A stretch of DNA of 64,000 nucleotides, from contig NZ_JABBPE010000008.1 of NCBI RefSeq assembly GCF_012927455.1, positions 463,238-527,237 on the forward strand. The letters run 5' to 3'. Of the stretch, positions 53,470-63,798 are shown piece after piece (within the stretch, counting starts at the first letter, position 1; each line of letters begins with the position of its first letter). Position numbers and translations under genes: made by a program. This stretch comes from Polaromonas sp. (lineage in GTDB: Bacteria; Pseudomonadota; Gammaproteobacteria; Burkholderiales; Burkholderiaceae_C). The notes under the pieces are model-generated. The model saw nothing but the letters and a program-made list of their open reading frames with translations, searched no databases and was not told where the DNA came from.

Positions 53470-53811
53470 CTTTGGAAGAACGAAATTGCGCTATCAAATT
53501 GGTCTGCCTGAGGCGTAACGTATCCGCGGAGGGTGCAGGTCGAGCACCAAGAGTCCAGTATTCGCCGTTTCCCTATTGCGCCGCGATTATTGAGGGCTTT
53601 CAGAAAGCCTCAAACATTTAGGGCGTGTCGAAACCCCACAAAGGGGGACACTTTGAAAAACGACGGTGCTTTTCAAACATCTTTGCAGAACCCAGTATTC
53701 ATACGGTCTCCAAGCTGATGTGTGATTCGGCCCCGACATTGCAGCCCGCTTGCCGCCCCAAAGACTAGAGCCCTATCGTCAAGAGACCTTGACGGCAGTG
53801 GCTGCCGGCTA

Positions 53812-54003
53812 ATCGGTCGCCTGCCCTTCCAAACCCGCTGCAGCCGCGCCGAGACCGCCAGACTGCAGCGTGTGCTGGGCAAGACGACACTGGAGAAGGA
53901 AATCCTCAAAGAAGAGGTGGCGTAAGGCACTAAAAAATGGGTATTGCCCGCCCTTGCCGCCCGGAACGGCCGGTGCGGTCGTCGCAGGCCGTGCACTACC
54001 GAC
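53812..54003 (+). pseudogene. Relic of an IS3-family orfA (IS2-like)
   Basis: The frame encodes SRAETARLQRVLGKTTLEKE and ILKEEVA, then a stop, then KKWVLPALAARNG in the same frame, matching the C-terminal part of IS2-type OrfA (leucine zipper, ILKEA, KKW). The start and the orfB part are absent and stops interrupt it. The 452 bp from the RRM gene to here shows no other gene. Confidence 0.55.
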
Positions 54004-54232
54004 ACCTTGTTGCGTTCCCAAGCCACTTTGCCGGCGCTGCTGCGGCGGTGGTTGCCGGCCGGGTGACATCGGATGGGAGGGCTGTGCCAATTTGCGACGC
54101 TCGCAGCCGGGTTGTCGGTATGGCTTGCCCAATTCATGTAAAAGTCTATACTTAAAAGAAACAACGTGTAACCACATAATATCGCTGCAGGTGAGTACAA
54201 CGAAATTCACATTTAGCCGCAGGACCTCCAGC

Positions 54233-54745
54233 ATGAAGTTCGTTTGGTGGACATCGACTTCCATCGCCCGCCGTTTTTCCAGTACCGGCTTGGGTTTGAC
54301 CATCAAAGCCGCAAGTTCGCCCGCGAACATACCGCTGGAGGGCTTGCCGCTGCGCAAGCCAGCTGAAACGGTGGCTAGGGCAGGCACCGCGGGTGACGTT
54401 CCTGCCCGCTTGGCAGAGACGCAAGAAAACGCGGCGATCCACTCGCGGTACGCAGGCAATGTCCGCCTTTCGCCCATCGTGCGCAAGTTTGCCGGGCTGC
54501 TGCATGAGCAACTGGACCTGGCTGACACGGCGCAGTCCAGCGGCGACATGGAGGCACTCGCTCGCTTTGGCCACTGGCTGGCGGGGGTGGCGGGCACCGT
54601 GGGCTACGACGCTTTCACACTGCCTGCCCGCGAGTTGCAGGCACTGGCCAAACAGGGCGACGCGCTAGCGGCGGCAACGGCCTTGAGACAGTTGGCCCGG
54701 ATGGCGAGTCAGCTGGTTGTGCCCGACGCGCTGGCGACCTCATGA
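54233..54745 (+). CDS. Hpt-domain phosphotransfer protein
   Basis: The 170-residue protein has a C-terminal histidine phosphotransfer domain (residues about 70-165) with His114 in the motif ARFGHWLAGVAGTVGYDAFT, which matches the HWLKGxGGTVGFDAF pattern of this group except that the Lys is Ala. The N-terminal 60 residues are low in structure. It overlaps the downstream REC-GGDEF-EAL gene by 4 bp, so both work in one phosphorelay with the hybrid kinase. An IS relic lies upstream, and the in-frame region before the ATG is not part of the gene. Confidence 0.8.
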   Translation: MKFVWWTSTSIARRFSSTGLGLTIKAASSPANIPLEGLPLRKPAETVARAGTAGDVPARLAETQENAAIHSRYAGNVRLSPIVRKFAGLLHEQLDLADTAQSSGDMEALARFGHWLAGVAGTVGYDAFTLPARELQALAKQGDALAAATALRQLARMASQLVVPDALATS

Positions 54746-56730
54746 CTCATTTTCTCCATTGGACCCCGCGTATGTCAGCAATGGCATGGCCAGGAAAACG
54801 CACCGGTGCTGCCAAGCCGCTTCCAGTCGCAGCGAGCCAGCCGACACCAAAGAAGGCCCCCTCTATAAACGATGACCGAAGGTCTGGGTTAACCGGCAAA
54901 GGGTTGCTGCCGAAAGAAAACAAGTTATCGAGCTCTCGGATAAACGCCATCTCCCACGACGGTATCTTGGGCCAGCATTGTGCTGGGGGCGTAGCCGATG
55001 CGCTCATCATGATGGTTGACGACGAGTTACTCAATATCGAAATGACCCAGGCGTTGCTGGAGCAGGCGGGTTACCGCCAGTTCGTCTCCACCCACGAACC
55101 GGAAACTGCCATCCTGACGATGCGGGCAAAGCCGCCAAGCGTGTTATTGCTGGACCTGTCCATGCCCAAGGTCGACGGAATGGAGATTCTGGACGCCATG
55201 CGTGCTGACCCGGTTTTGTGCCATATCCCCGTTATCGTGATGACGAGCACCACCGATGCGTTGGTCAAGCTGCAGGCCCTGTCGAAGGGGGCGATGGATT
55301 TCCTGCAAAAACCGGTGGATCCGAGCGAACTGACCCTGAGAATCCGCAACACCCTGGCCGCCACGGCTTACCGCGACGCGCTTGCTCACCACGATCCCCT
55401 GACCGGCCTACCGAACAAGCTGCGTTACATCCAGGCCTTGAGATCGGGACTGGCGGCGGCCGCAGCGGACGACTATCCGGGTGCGCTATTGCATGTCGGC
55501 ATCGACGATTTTTCCGCTATCCATGACGCCTTAGGCCGCGTCGCCGTCGACCATTTGCTCAAACGCATAGGCAAACGCCTGGCTAACTGCGTCGAAACCG
55601 AAGCCGAGGCCGACGGCTCATTAAGCAACGAGAGGGGTAGTCCGACGCTTTTTCGCGTTGACGGCGGCGAGTTCGCGATCTTCATTCCCTGCCTGTACAA
55701 CGTAGAGATGGCCGCAGGATTCATCAGCAAGGTGCTTGAGGCTGCGACCACCGGCTTCAACTCCGGTGGCGCGCAAGAAATTTTGGTCACCTGCAGTATC
55801 GGAGTGGCCGTGTTTCCGGACGATGGACTCGATCCCGACGTTTTGATGATCAACGCCGAGCTGGCACTGCGCCATGCCAGGGAGTCTGGGAGGCAAAGCT
55901 ACGAGTTCTTCTCCCCCGATCTGAATAAAAGGGCTGTAAACAAACTCAGCATGGGAGCAGACTTGCGCCGCGCTTTCTCCAGGGATGAACTCGAGCTGCT
56001 GTATCAACCACGCATTGACGCGGTCTCGGGCAAGCTCATGGGTGCAGAATCCGTCGTTCGCTGGAAGCCGCCATCAGGACGACAACTGCAAGGAGACAGC
56101 CTGCTGGAGCTGGCAGCCACATCAGAGATGAGCCTGGTGATGGTCGACTGGGTATTCGACCAAATACTTCAGCAGACACGGGCTTGGCGCGCAGCCGGTT
56201 ATGGAATCGTTCACTTGGGCGTCAACGTCTCCCTTAAGCAGTTGCCGCTTGCACAACTGATGGAGAGCGTGCGCAATGCCATCAAAGCTGGGCTGAGGCC
56301 GGAGTTTCTTTGCCTTGAACTGCACGAAGCGTCGACACTGCACTCGCGTCAGGAAGAAGTGGAATCGTTGGTTGGGCTGAAGCAAATGGGCGTCAGGCTC
56401 GCGCTAGACCATTTTGGTGCCGGCCAATCGTCGTTAATCCATCTGCGGCGCTACCCCATCGACGAAATCAAGGTCGATCCGCTGTTTTTCGACAAGATCG
56501 AGGAAAACAAGGACAACGCCGCCATCGTGACGGCCATGATCGCGATGGCTCGTAGCCTGGGCCTCACTTTTGTCGCCACGGGGATCACTGCCACCGCTCA
56601 ACTTGCCTTCCTGAAGGCGCAGCAATGTGACCAATGCCAGGGCAGCCTTTTCGACGAACCGATGGGAGCCGGCGAATTTGCCCTGAAATGGCTTCCGCAC
56701 AAGGCGCGCTGGCTCAGTTTTCGTGGCTGA
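54742..56730 (+). CDS. REC-GGDEF-EAL protein with degenerate catalytic motifs
   Basis: The 662-residue protein has a receiver domain (residues about 85-205, phosphoacceptor Asp138 in LLLDLSMPKVDG), a GGDEF domain (about 215-395) and an EAL domain (about 405-650). The GGDEF site reads VDGGEF (residues 306-311), lacking the Asp. In the EAL domain Glu436, Asn495, Asp556 and Lys577 are kept, but the DDFG site is DHFG (His557) and both Glu of the EGVE motif are Thr (613, 616). It is therefore likely inactive as cyclase and phosphodiesterase, and may bind c-di-GMP or partners under REC control. Confidence 0.9.
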   Translation: MTHFLHWTPRMSAMAWPGKRTGAAKPLPVAASQPTPKKAPSINDDRRSGLTGKGLLPKENKLSSSRINAISHDGILGQHCAGGVADALIMMVDDELLNIEMTQALLEQAGYRQFVSTHEPETAILTMRAKPPSVLLLDLSMPKVDGMEILDAMRADPVLCHIPVIVMTSTTDALVKLQALSKGAMDFLQKPVDPSELTLRIRNTLAATAYRDALAHHDPLTGLPNKLRYIQALRSGLAAAAADDYPGALLHVGIDDFSAIHDALGRVAVDHLLKRIGKRLANCVETEAEADGSLSNERGSPTLFRVDGGEFAIFIPCLYNVEMAAGFISKVLEAATTGFNSGGAQEILVTCSIGVAVFPDDGLDPDVLMINAELALRHARESGRQSYEFFSPDLNKRAVNKLSMGADLRRAFSRDELELLYQPRIDAVSGKLMGAESVVRWKPPSGRQLQGDSLLELAATSEMSLVMVDWVFDQILQQTRAWRAAGYGIVHLGVNVSLKQLPLAQLMESVRNAIKAGLRPEFLCLELHEASTLHSRQEEVESLVGLKQMGVRLALDHFGAGQSSLIHLRRYPIDEIKVDPLFFDKIEENKDNAAIVTAMIAMARSLGLTFVATGITATAQLAFLKAQQCDQCQGSLFDEPMGAGEFALKWLPHKARWLSFRG

Positions 56731-56894
56731 TATGCAAGCCTGAACCTCTCGCCCAATAAAGAATGCCACGTCAACCACCGCGCAGGGCTGGGTGACGGCC
56801 CTGTGGCGTTGCCCGCACATCATCGACACCACTTTCAAAATGTGCAGGCGCCATGAGCCCCGCGCCCACCTGACTTAACTTACGAAGATGCTAC

Positions 56895-59714
56895 ATGCAA
56901 AATCCGCGTGATCACCAAATGCCATTTCAAACCAACCCGCGCTGGAAAGATCTTCTGAAGGTGGGAATACTGCTGGTGCTGCTCGCCGGATTGCCGATAG
57001 CGGCATGGCTCGACTTGAAAGGGATTACGGAAGCTGCTTTACAGCGCCAGGCGTCCGATCTCAACACGATCATGAACGGGATACGCGGCTTTTACAGTCG
57101 CGATGTTGTTGCTCGCATCCTTGCGAAAAACGGCGAGGCTGTCCAGGTGCTGCCCAACTACCTGGAGGTGCCGGGTGCGATCCCCATACCCGCGGCCTTA
57201 TCGCTTGCGCTCGGCAGTGTTGTCTCGGAAAACCAGTCGAACGTGAAATACCGTTTTGTGACCGACGACAGGTTCTTCAAAAACAGCGAGCCGCACGTGC
57301 TCGACCCCTTCGAGAAGACCGCATTGGCAAGCTTGCGCTCGGACGTCGAGAAAACACCCAAGGTGGAGGTCATCACCTCAGGGCTAAACACACGAGTGCG
57401 CGTAATAACGCCGGTTCTGATGGGCGCCGGCTGCGTCGGTTGCCACAATTCCAACCTTGAGGGCAAGAAACGCGATTGGAAAGTCGGGGATGTGCGCGGC
57501 ATCCAGGAAATTTCGATCAACCAGCCGCTGCCCCTCAACGTCTGGACATTTAAATTCACGCTGCTTTATTTCCTGTCCATCGCAGCGGTAGGCCTGGCCA
57601 TTATTTTTTTGCTGCGCAAACAGAACAACTCCAGTCGGTACATGAACCGCGCGCTACGCGAGAACGAGACAGCACTGCATGCAGCACGCTTGAAAGCCGA
57701 AGATTCCGCCAGAGCGAAATCCGATTTTTTAGCCAACATGAGTCACGAGATCCGGACCCCGATGAACGCCATCATCGGCATGGCGCACCTTGCGCTGCGC
57801 ACTGAACTCAATCCCAAGCAGCACAATTATGTTGAAAATATCCAGAAGGCCGCGCAGTCGCTGCTTGGAGTCATCAACGACGTTCTCGATTTTTCCAAGA
57901 TTGAGGCGGGTAAGTTGGATGTGGAGGAAATTCCGTTCAGCCTTGACGATGTGTTGTCCAACCTGGCGGTGGTGACCAGCCAGGGTGCGGCAGATAAACG
58001 TCTGGAATACCTGTTCAAGGTGCCGCACAGCGTTCCGCGTCACCTCATCGGCGACCCGCTGCGGCTGGGGCAGGTGCTGGTCAATCTGATCAACAATGCC
58101 ATCAAGTTCACCGCAGCGGGCCAAATTGAAATGTCCTGCACGCTGGCGGACGGAGCATACGGCGCGGACGGCACGGTCACGCTAATGTTCGCAGTGCGAG
58201 ACACCGGCATCGGTATGACACCCGAGCAGCAAGCAAAGCTGTTTCAGCCATTCTCGCAAGCTGATGGTTCAACCACACGCAAGTATGGCGGCACTGGTTT
58301 GGGACTGTCCATCTCGCAGCATCTGGTGGAACTTATGGGCGGCACAATAAGCGTTGATACGCAAGCAGGCTTTGGTTCAAAATTTCACTTCAGCTTGCGC
58401 CTCGCAGAGGTGTCGCCGAAAGCTGCCTGCGTGATGCCCGCTGCGCTCAATGGCGCCCGCATCCTGGTCGTCGACGACAGCGCGCAGGCACGCGCGATTT
58501 TGGTGGACGGGTTGAGGGCGTTGCCGGTCCGGATAGATTGCGCGGCATCAGCCGGCGAGGCCCTGATGAAATTGCACAGTGCCGACTCCACGCATGAACC
58601 CTACCAGCTGGTATTAACCGACTGGATGATGCCCGATCTCAATGGCGCCCAACTGATTGAGCGAATCAAGTCGGACCCGGATTTGCTCGCGCCGCCGGCC
58701 GTCATACTGATGATCGCCTTCGGCCAGGAAGAGGTGCAGGCAGAGGCGGCTGCGCTGGGTGCCGACGGTTTTCTGCTGAAGCCGATTACCGAATCGTCGC
58801 TGGTAAATACGCTGGTTTCTGCCTTTGCGCGGCGCGTCAAACCGGTCGCGGCGCGCAAGGCGCCTCAGCACCAGTTTCCGGGCGCGCGCATCCTGCTGGC
58901 AGAAGACAATGAAATAAACCAGGAAATCGCGGTCGAACTGCTTGCCCAAGTCGGTATCCAGGTCGACATAGCCAACACCGGGCGTGAGGCGGTAGCCATG
59001 CTGCACCAGGCCGGGCCGCACGCTTACGGCATGGTATTGATGGATCTGGAAATGCCGCATATGGACGGGCACGAAGCGACCATTGCGATTCGGGCGGACC
59101 AGCGCTTCGCCAAGTTGCCGATTGTGGCCATGACAGCGCATGCCGTCGCGACCGTTCGCGAGCGCTGCCTGAACGAAGGCATGCAAGAGTACGTTACCAA
59201 GCCCATCAACCCGGAGCAGTTGTATGCGACGGTTTCACGCTGGCTGCGGGTCGCGTCGACGGTAGTAGCGCGGCCGCCGGCGGCCGACGCTGAAAGTGCA
59301 GACCCTGTGCCGCTTCTGGCGGGCATCGACGCCGCCCTGGGCCTGTCACATGTAGCGGGCAACAGCGCGCTCTATCTAAAGCTGCTCGACCGCTTCCGCG
59401 AATCACAGCGCCTTGCGGTGGAGGACTTGCGTGAAGCCATCGGCAGCGGCGATCGCGCAATTGCCACGCGGCGTGCGCACACCCTGCGCAGCGTCGCTTC
59501 AAGCATTGGTGCGCGGCAAGTCCAGCATGCGGCGGAATCGCTCGAACGTTATCTTGAATACGAATTGGCCGCGAATCTAGCAGACCCGCTGCTGGTGCAA
59601 TACCTGAGGCGCCTCGACCACGCGCTGTCTGGTGCGCTGGCAAGCCTCGATAGATATTTCGCCGACCTCAACGCGAATCCGGTCGGTACGGCGGCCTCTG
59701 CTGGCCACCTCTAA
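56895..59714 (+). CDS. Hybrid sensor histidine kinase with CxxCH (DUF3365-type) sensor
   Basis: The 939-residue protein has a membrane helix (residues 21-40), a periplasmic Tll0287/DUF3365-like domain with a heme-type motif Cys180-x2-Cys183-His184 ([14 protein letters not shown]), a second helix (220-240), HisKA with His284 ([16 protein letters not shown]), an ATPase domain ([15 protein letters not shown]), two receivers (Asp576 and Asp717) and a C-terminal Hpt with His862 ([12 protein letters not shown]). It would sense redox, NO or light through heme and pass phosphate to the upstream Hpt and REC protein. It lies 164 bp after the REC-GGDEF-EAL gene. Confidence 0.93.
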   Translation: MQNPRDHQMPFQTNPRWKDLLKVGILLVLLAGLPIAAWLDLKGITEAALQRQASDLNTIMNGIRGFYSRDVVARILAKNGEAVQVLPNYLEVPGAIPIPAALSLALGSVVSENQSNVKYRFVTDDRFFKNSEPHVLDPFEKTALASLRSDVEKTPKVEVITSGLNTRVRVITPVLMGAGCVGCHNSNLEGKKRDWKVGDVRGIQEISINQPLPLNVWTFKFTLLYFLSIAAVGLAIIFLLRKQNNSSRYMNRALRENETALHAARLKAEDSARAKSDFLANMSHEIRTPMNAIIGMAHLALRTELNPKQHNYVENIQKAAQSLLGVINDVLDFSKIEAGKLDVEEIPFSLDDVLSNLAVVTSQGAADKRLEYLFKVPHSVPRHLIGDPLRLGQVLVNLINNAIKFTAAGQIEMSCTLADGAYGADGTVTLMFAVRDTGIGMTPEQQAKLFQPFSQADGSTTRKYGGTGLGLSISQHLVELMGGTISVDTQAGFGSKFHFSLRLAEVSPKAACVMPAALNGARILVVDDSAQARAILVDGLRALPVRIDCAASAGEALMKLHSADSTHEPYQLVLTDWMMPDLNGAQLIERIKSDPDLLAPPAVILMIAFGQEEVQAEAAALGADGFLLKPITESSLVNTLVSAFARRVKPVAARKAPQHQFPGARILLAEDNEINQEIAVELLAQVGIQVDIANTGREAVAMLHQAGPHAYGMVLMDLEMPHMDGHEATIAIRADQRFAKLPIVAMTAHAVATVRERCLNEGMQEYVTKPINPEQLYATVSRWLRVASTVVARPPAADAESADPVPLLAGIDAALGLSHVAGNSALYLKLLDRFRESQRLAVEDLREAIGSGDRAIATRRAHTLRSVASSIGARQVQHAAESLERYLEYELAANLADPLLVQYLRRLDHALSGALASLDRYFADLNANPVGTAASAGHL

Positions 59715-59889
59715 AGGCAAAACTAGCGCGCGTGCGCGCCGGGCATGTGAACGGCCTGGGCGACGAACACGACCTTTACGCAGGCATAGGCGGCTACGGC
59801 GCGTAAACCACGCCGGACGCCGGCAACACTTCCTGCAAAAAGCTTTCCTTGCGCCCGATGCCAGGCGCGGACGACTTGACCCTGACACT

Positions 59890-60345
59890 TGCAACGGCAT
59901 CGAAAAAGGCGGGCTGATGGGCATAGGTTCGCTGCTGGTGGCCGACGCGACTGGTCGGAACAGACGTCTGCCAGGCAATATGGTTGTGCCGGTGGGCTTG
60001 TTGCGCCCGATTCTGGCCGAGCTGCAGCAGTCGGGCAGCAGCCTGAAAAGCCACCGCCCCCGGTTGGGGCTGACGTCCAGCGACCAGGGCAGGCACATCC
60101 AGATCGCACGCGTCAGCGAGGTCAGCCCGGCACGGCTGGCCGGACTGGAAATGGGCGACATGGTGCTGGCGGTGGATGGTGCCAAGGTCATCACGCTGGA
60201 AGCGCTTTACGAAAAGCTGTGGGACCGCTCCGCGCCTGATGCCGAAATCCAAACTCACGGTGCTGCAGCGCGCCGACGCCAACACCGTTGTGCTTAAAGC
60301 GCAGGACCGCAGGCTGACGCTAAAAAAACGTCGAACATCTGATTT
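59890..60345 (+). pseudogene. Frameshifted C-terminal remnant of a trypsin-like/PDZ (S1C) protease
   Basis: One frame encodes GIGSLLVADATG, NMVVPVGLLRPILAEL, RLGLTSSD and a PDZ-like segment EVSPARLAGLEMGDMVLAVD. Near 60245 the match moves to another frame (LTVLQRADANTVVLKAQDRR), indicating a frameshift. The catalytic N-terminal protease half is not seen between here and the kinase gene. It is a decayed gene. Confidence 0.7.
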
Positions 60346-60360
60346 TCTAGTTAAATCGGT

Positions 60361-60408
60361 CTGTAGCCTAATAACTGCGGGCGTAAGCAGCTATATTTTT
60401 TATAGCAG
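60361..60408. repeat. Dispersed palindromic repeat copy
   Basis: The segment ctgtagcctaataactgcgg, then gcgtaagcagctatattttt and tatagc, is a diverged inverted copy just downstream of the protease remnant and the SDR gene end. Confidence 0.7.
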
Positions 60409-60417
60409 ACAAGCTCA

Positions 60418-61341
60418 CTATTCGGCTAGGCCTTGCGCCACCGTCGGGTAACGCAGCACCAGCTTGAGTTCCTTTTTCAGCCGCTGATTGTCAAGCCGGC
60501 GCGACTCGTCCATAAAGCTCAGCAGCATCAGCGGCAGTTGCTGCTGCGCCGTGCTGCGCGCCAGCCGCGCCGGCCGCGGCAACTGGTACAGGTCGGCGGC
60601 CAGGTCAAAGTAATCCCCCATCAACAGCTGCGAGTCGTCGCTGGCATGGGTGATGCGCTGCCGCTTGCCGCGCCACAGCGCCGCCAGACAAGCTCTGGCC
60701 AGATCGTCGGCGTGGATATGGTTGGTGTAGACATCGTCTTCGCGCCGCAGCACGGGCGTGCCGCGCAGCAGCCGGCCACGCGGCGTGCCGCCTTCGCGGT
60801 CGGACGCATAAATGCCGGGAATGCGCAGGATGTGCACTTGCGTGCCGCTGCTGCGCCCGAACAGCCGCAGCAGGCCTTCGGCATGCACGCGGCGCTGGGA
60901 ACGCGGCGTGTTGGGATTGACGGGCTGCGTCTCGCGCACCCATGCGCCCTGGCAGTCGCCGTAGACACCACTGGTGGAGCCATAGACCAGAGAGCGCGGC
61001 GGGCTGCGCAAACGCAGCGCGCGCAGCAGCGCCAGCGTGCGTGGATCACTGCGCCAGTCCGGGTTGTCGCTGGGCGGCGGCGCCAGATGCACCACGCGTG
61101 TGGCCAGCCCGGCCAGGCGGCGCAAGCTGGCGCGGTCGTCCAGATTGCCCAGCAAAGGCGTAATGCCTTGCGCGCGCAGCGCCGGCAAGCGTTCGGCCGA
61201 CGACGTGAGGGCGATCAGCTTGAGCCGCGGCGGCAGTTGGCGGGCAACGCGCATTCCGACATCGCCGCAACCGACGATCAAAACACGCTGGCGGCGAAAG
61301 CGCGATGGCAGGGCGCCAAGGGGGTTTAGGTTTGAGCGCAA
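60418..61341 (-). CDS. NAD-dependent epimerase/dehydratase family protein (YeeZ-like)
   Basis: The ~307-residue atypical SDR has VLIVGCGDVGMRVARQLPP near the N-terminus, SLVYGSTSGVYGDCQGAWV and a TNHIHADDLARACLAAL segment, resembling YeeZ-type proteins of unknown substrate. No in-frame ATG lies near the N-terminus; the TTG at 61341 (giving LRSNLNP) is a reasonable start, and other TTGs lie slightly upstream. It is divergent from the flavoreductase gene, with ~85 bp between them. Confidence 0.82.
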   Translation of the reverse strand: MRSNLNPLGALPSRFRRQRVLIVGCGDVGMRVARQLPPRLKLIALTSSAERLPALRAQGITPLLGNLDDRASLRRLAGLATRVVHLAPPPSDNPDWRSDPRTLALLRALRLRSPPRSLVYGSTSGVYGDCQGAWVRETQPVNPNTPRSQRRVHAEGLLRLFGRSSGTQVHILRIPGIYASDREGGTPRGRLLRGTPVLRREDDVYTNHIHADDLARACLAALWRGKRQRITHASDDSQLLMGDYFDLAADLYQLPRPARLARSTAQQQLPLMLLSFMDESRRLDNQRLKKELKLVLRYPTVAQGLAE

Positions 61342-61425
61342 AATTGGGGACCTGCTGGGAAAGCCAGCCAAGCCAATGGTCAGTAGGGTTAATGTCAGAT
61401 CAACAGAACCCCAAGGATACCGAAT

Positions 61426-62478
61426 ATGAGCTTCAACGTGACCGTGCAACCAAGCGGCCGGGCTTTCATCGTCAACGCCGACGAAGCTCTGCTGGCGGCG
61501 GCGATTCGCCAGGGCATTGGCCTGCCCTACGGTTGCAAGGACGGCGCCTGCGGTTCCTGCAAGTGCAAGATGATCGAAGGCAGCGTGACGCATGGCCCGC
61601 ACCAGCTTAAGGCCCTGTCGCCTGAGGAAGAGGCCAAGGGCTTCATCCTGACCTGCTGCGGTGTGGCGCACAGCAACATCGTCATCGAATCGCGTCAGGT
61701 CACCGACGAAAGCGCCTACCCGATCAAGAAAATGCCTTCGCGCGTCAGTAGCCTGGCGCGCGCCTCGCACGATGTGATGGTGCTGCGCCTGCAGTTGCCA
61801 GCCGGCGAGCCGTTCAAATACCACGCTGGCCAGTATGTGGAATTTTTGCTGCGTGACGGCGTGCGCCGCGCCTACTCAATGGGTAACGCACCGCATACCC
61901 AGGTTGAAACTCCGGGCATTGAACTGCACATTCGCCACATGGCGGGCGGCACCTTCACCGAGCAGGTGTTCGGCAGCATGAAAGAGAAAGATATCTTGCG
62001 CATAGAGGGGCCTTACGGCAGCTTTTTTCTGCGTGAAGACAGCAACAAACCCATGGTGCTGGTGGCTTCAGGCACCGGCTTTGCGCCCATCAAGGCGCTG
62101 ATCGAGCACCTGCAGTTCAAAGGCATCACGCGCCCCGCCGTGCTGTACTGGGGCGGCCGCCGGCCGGCCGACTTGTACATGAATGAATGGGTACTGGCCA
62201 AAGTGGCCGAGATGCCTAGCCTGAGCTACGTCCCGGTTATCTCAAACGCCCTGCCCGAAGACAACTGGAGCGGCCGCACCGGTTTCGTCCACCAGGCCGT
62301 GTTGGAGGACTTGCCAGACTTGTCGGCCCACCAGGTCTACGCCTGCGGGGCGCCGATTGTGGTGGATTCGGCCAGAGCCGACTACAGCGCGCTGGCGGGC
62401 CTGCCGCCTGAAGAGTTTTACGCCGACTCGTTCACCACCGAGGCCGACAAGGCTGACCAGGCCGCCAAGGCGGCATGA
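61426..62478 (+). CDS. 2Fe-2S ferredoxin/flavin oxidoreductase (annotated as CDP-6-deoxy-delta-3,4-glucoseen reductase type)
   Basis: The 350-residue protein has a plant-type ferredoxin domain (Cys motif in YGCKDGACGSCKCKMIEG) followed by FAD-binding (RAYSMGNAPH) and NAD-binding (LVASGTGFAPIKALIEH, YWGGRRPADLYMNEW) domains of the FNR family. The order is N-terminal ferredoxin then reductase. The AscD-like name is widely used in Burkholderiales, but no ascarylose genes are present, so it is more likely a general electron-transfer reductase for an oxygenase or similar enzyme. Confidence 0.92.
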   Translation: MSFNVTVQPSGRAFIVNADEALLAAAIRQGIGLPYGCKDGACGSCKCKMIEGSVTHGPHQLKALSPEEEAKGFILTCCGVAHSNIVIESRQVTDESAYPIKKMPSRVSSLARASHDVMVLRLQLPAGEPFKYHAGQYVEFLLRDGVRRAYSMGNAPHTQVETPGIELHIRHMAGGTFTEQVFGSMKEKDILRIEGPYGSFFLREDSNKPMVLVASGTGFAPIKALIEHLQFKGITRPAVLYWGGRRPADLYMNEWVLAKVAEMPSLSYVPVISNALPEDNWSGRTGFVHQAVLEDLPDLSAHQVYACGAPIVVDSARADYSALAGLPPEEFYADSFTTEADKADQAAKAA

Positions 62479-62558
62479 GACGGCTTGTTGCGGCTTCCGG
62501 CCAAGGCAGGGAATTTCGTTAACAGCGGGCCGCCCGGCATTTTTTACACACCAGTCCT

Positions 62559-63578
62559 ATGAAAACTCATCCAGGCAAACTCCCTACCCTGCGTCTCAAA
62601 TTACTCGTTGTGAGCGCCTTGTTAATGGCTGGAGCCCTTACGCTAGCGCCGCCCGCCAGCGCGCAGAGCGCGACACCCTCCGGCAAGATCATGCGCATCA
62701 TCGTGCCCTACGCGCCCGGCGGCCCGATTGACGTGACCGCGCGGCTGATGGCCGAACGCGTGAAAGACACGCTGGGCACCGTGATCATCGAAAACCGGCC
62801 CGGCGGCGGCGGCAACATCGGCGTGGACGCGCTGGCCAAAGCGCCGCCCGATGGGCTGACGCTAGGCATTGCGGCGGTGGCCACGCACGCCATCAACCCC
62901 TGGCTTTACAGCAAGATGCCCTACAACGCGGCCAGCGACTTTGCACCCATCACGCAAATGGTGCGCGTACCCAATGTGCTGGTGATGAACGCCGATACCG
63001 CGCGGCGGCTGAACATCAACAGCGTCGCTGACCTCATCAAATACGCCAAGGCCAACCCGGCCAAGCTCAACTACGCCAGCGGTGGCAACGGCAGTGCCGG
63101 CCACCTGGCCGGTGAACTCTTCAAGGCGCAGGCAGGCATTTTTGCGCTGCACATTCCCTACAACGGCGGCAACCCGGCGCAGCTGGCCTTGCTGAGCGGC
63201 CAAGTCGACTTCAACTTCGACAACCTCGCCACCGCATCCAGCAACATCAAGGCCGGCAAGCTCAAGGCGCTGGCTGTGACAACAGCCAGGCGCAGCGCCG
63301 CCCTGCCCGATGTGCCGGCCGTGGCGGAAACCCTCAAAGGTTTTGAGATTGACACCTGGTGGGGACTCGTCGCTCCGGCAGCGACACCGAAAGATGTGGT
63401 CGCCAAGCTGAGCGCGGCCTTTGTTGCCGCCCTCAATTCAGCCGAGGCCAAAACCCGCTTTGGCATGCTGATGGCCGAGCCGGTAGCCAGCACGCCCGAA
63501 CAGTTCGGCGCGTTCATGAAAAGTGAACTGGCGAAGTATAAAAAAGTGGTGAAGACCTCAGGCGCCAGGGTGGACTGA
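62559..63578 (+). CDS. Bug-family tripartite tricarboxylate-type periplasmic binding protein
   Basis: The 339-residue protein has a signal peptide ending near PASAQS, then IMRIIVPYAPGGPIDVTARL, IIENRPGGGGNIGVDALAKA, LNYASGGNGSAGHLAGELF and DVPAVAETLKGFEIDTWWG, all Bug/TctC signatures. Genomes of this family carry dozens, usually without adjacent permeases, as here. Ligand is probably a carboxylate but unknown. Confidence 0.95.
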   Translation: MKTHPGKLPTLRLKLLVVSALLMAGALTLAPPASAQSATPSGKIMRIIVPYAPGGPIDVTARLMAERVKDTLGTVIIENRPGGGGNIGVDALAKAPPDGLTLGIAAVATHAINPWLYSKMPYNAASDFAPITQMVRVPNVLVMNADTARRLNINSVADLIKYAKANPAKLNYASGGNGSAGHLAGELFKAQAGIFALHIPYNGGNPAQLALLSGQVDFNFDNLATASSNIKAGKLKALAVTTARRSAALPDVPAVAETLKGFEIDTWWGLVAPAATPKDVVAKLSAAFVAALNSAEAKTRFGMLMAEPVASTPEQFGAFMKSELAKYKKVVKTSGARVD

Positions 63579-63592
63579 GTTTATTGTCAATA

Positions 63593-63650
63593 TAGGTCTC
63601 TAGCCCAATGAATACGTGCGTAAGTAGCTATATAATTGATAGCATTTTTT
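63593..63650. repeat. Dispersed palindromic repeat copy
   Basis: The blocks tctctagcccaatgaatacg, tgcgtaagtagctatataat and tgatagcattttttt match the inverted consensus. It lies 15 bp after the Bug gene and may help terminate it. The rest of the spacer to 63798 shows nothing recognisable. Confidence 0.8.
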
Positions 63651-63798
63651 TCAGGGCTAATAGGCCCCGGGGACGCGATGACCCTGCGCGGTGGAGCAGC
63701 GTCATAGTCCTGACGAAGCACCCAGCCTAGCTCAATTCGCCGAGCTGAACTCGACCCTGGAGCAGACAGCGGTCGATGAAAAAACATAGAGCAGCAAC

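Noticed and set aside
54190..54200. gtgagtac resembling a SlmA binding site
   Set aside because: Only one half of the palindromic consensus is present.
60433..61329. Plus-strand frame opposite the YeeZ-like gene
   Set aside because: Arg/Gln-rich antisense translation; the minus strand shows a genuine Rossmann motif.
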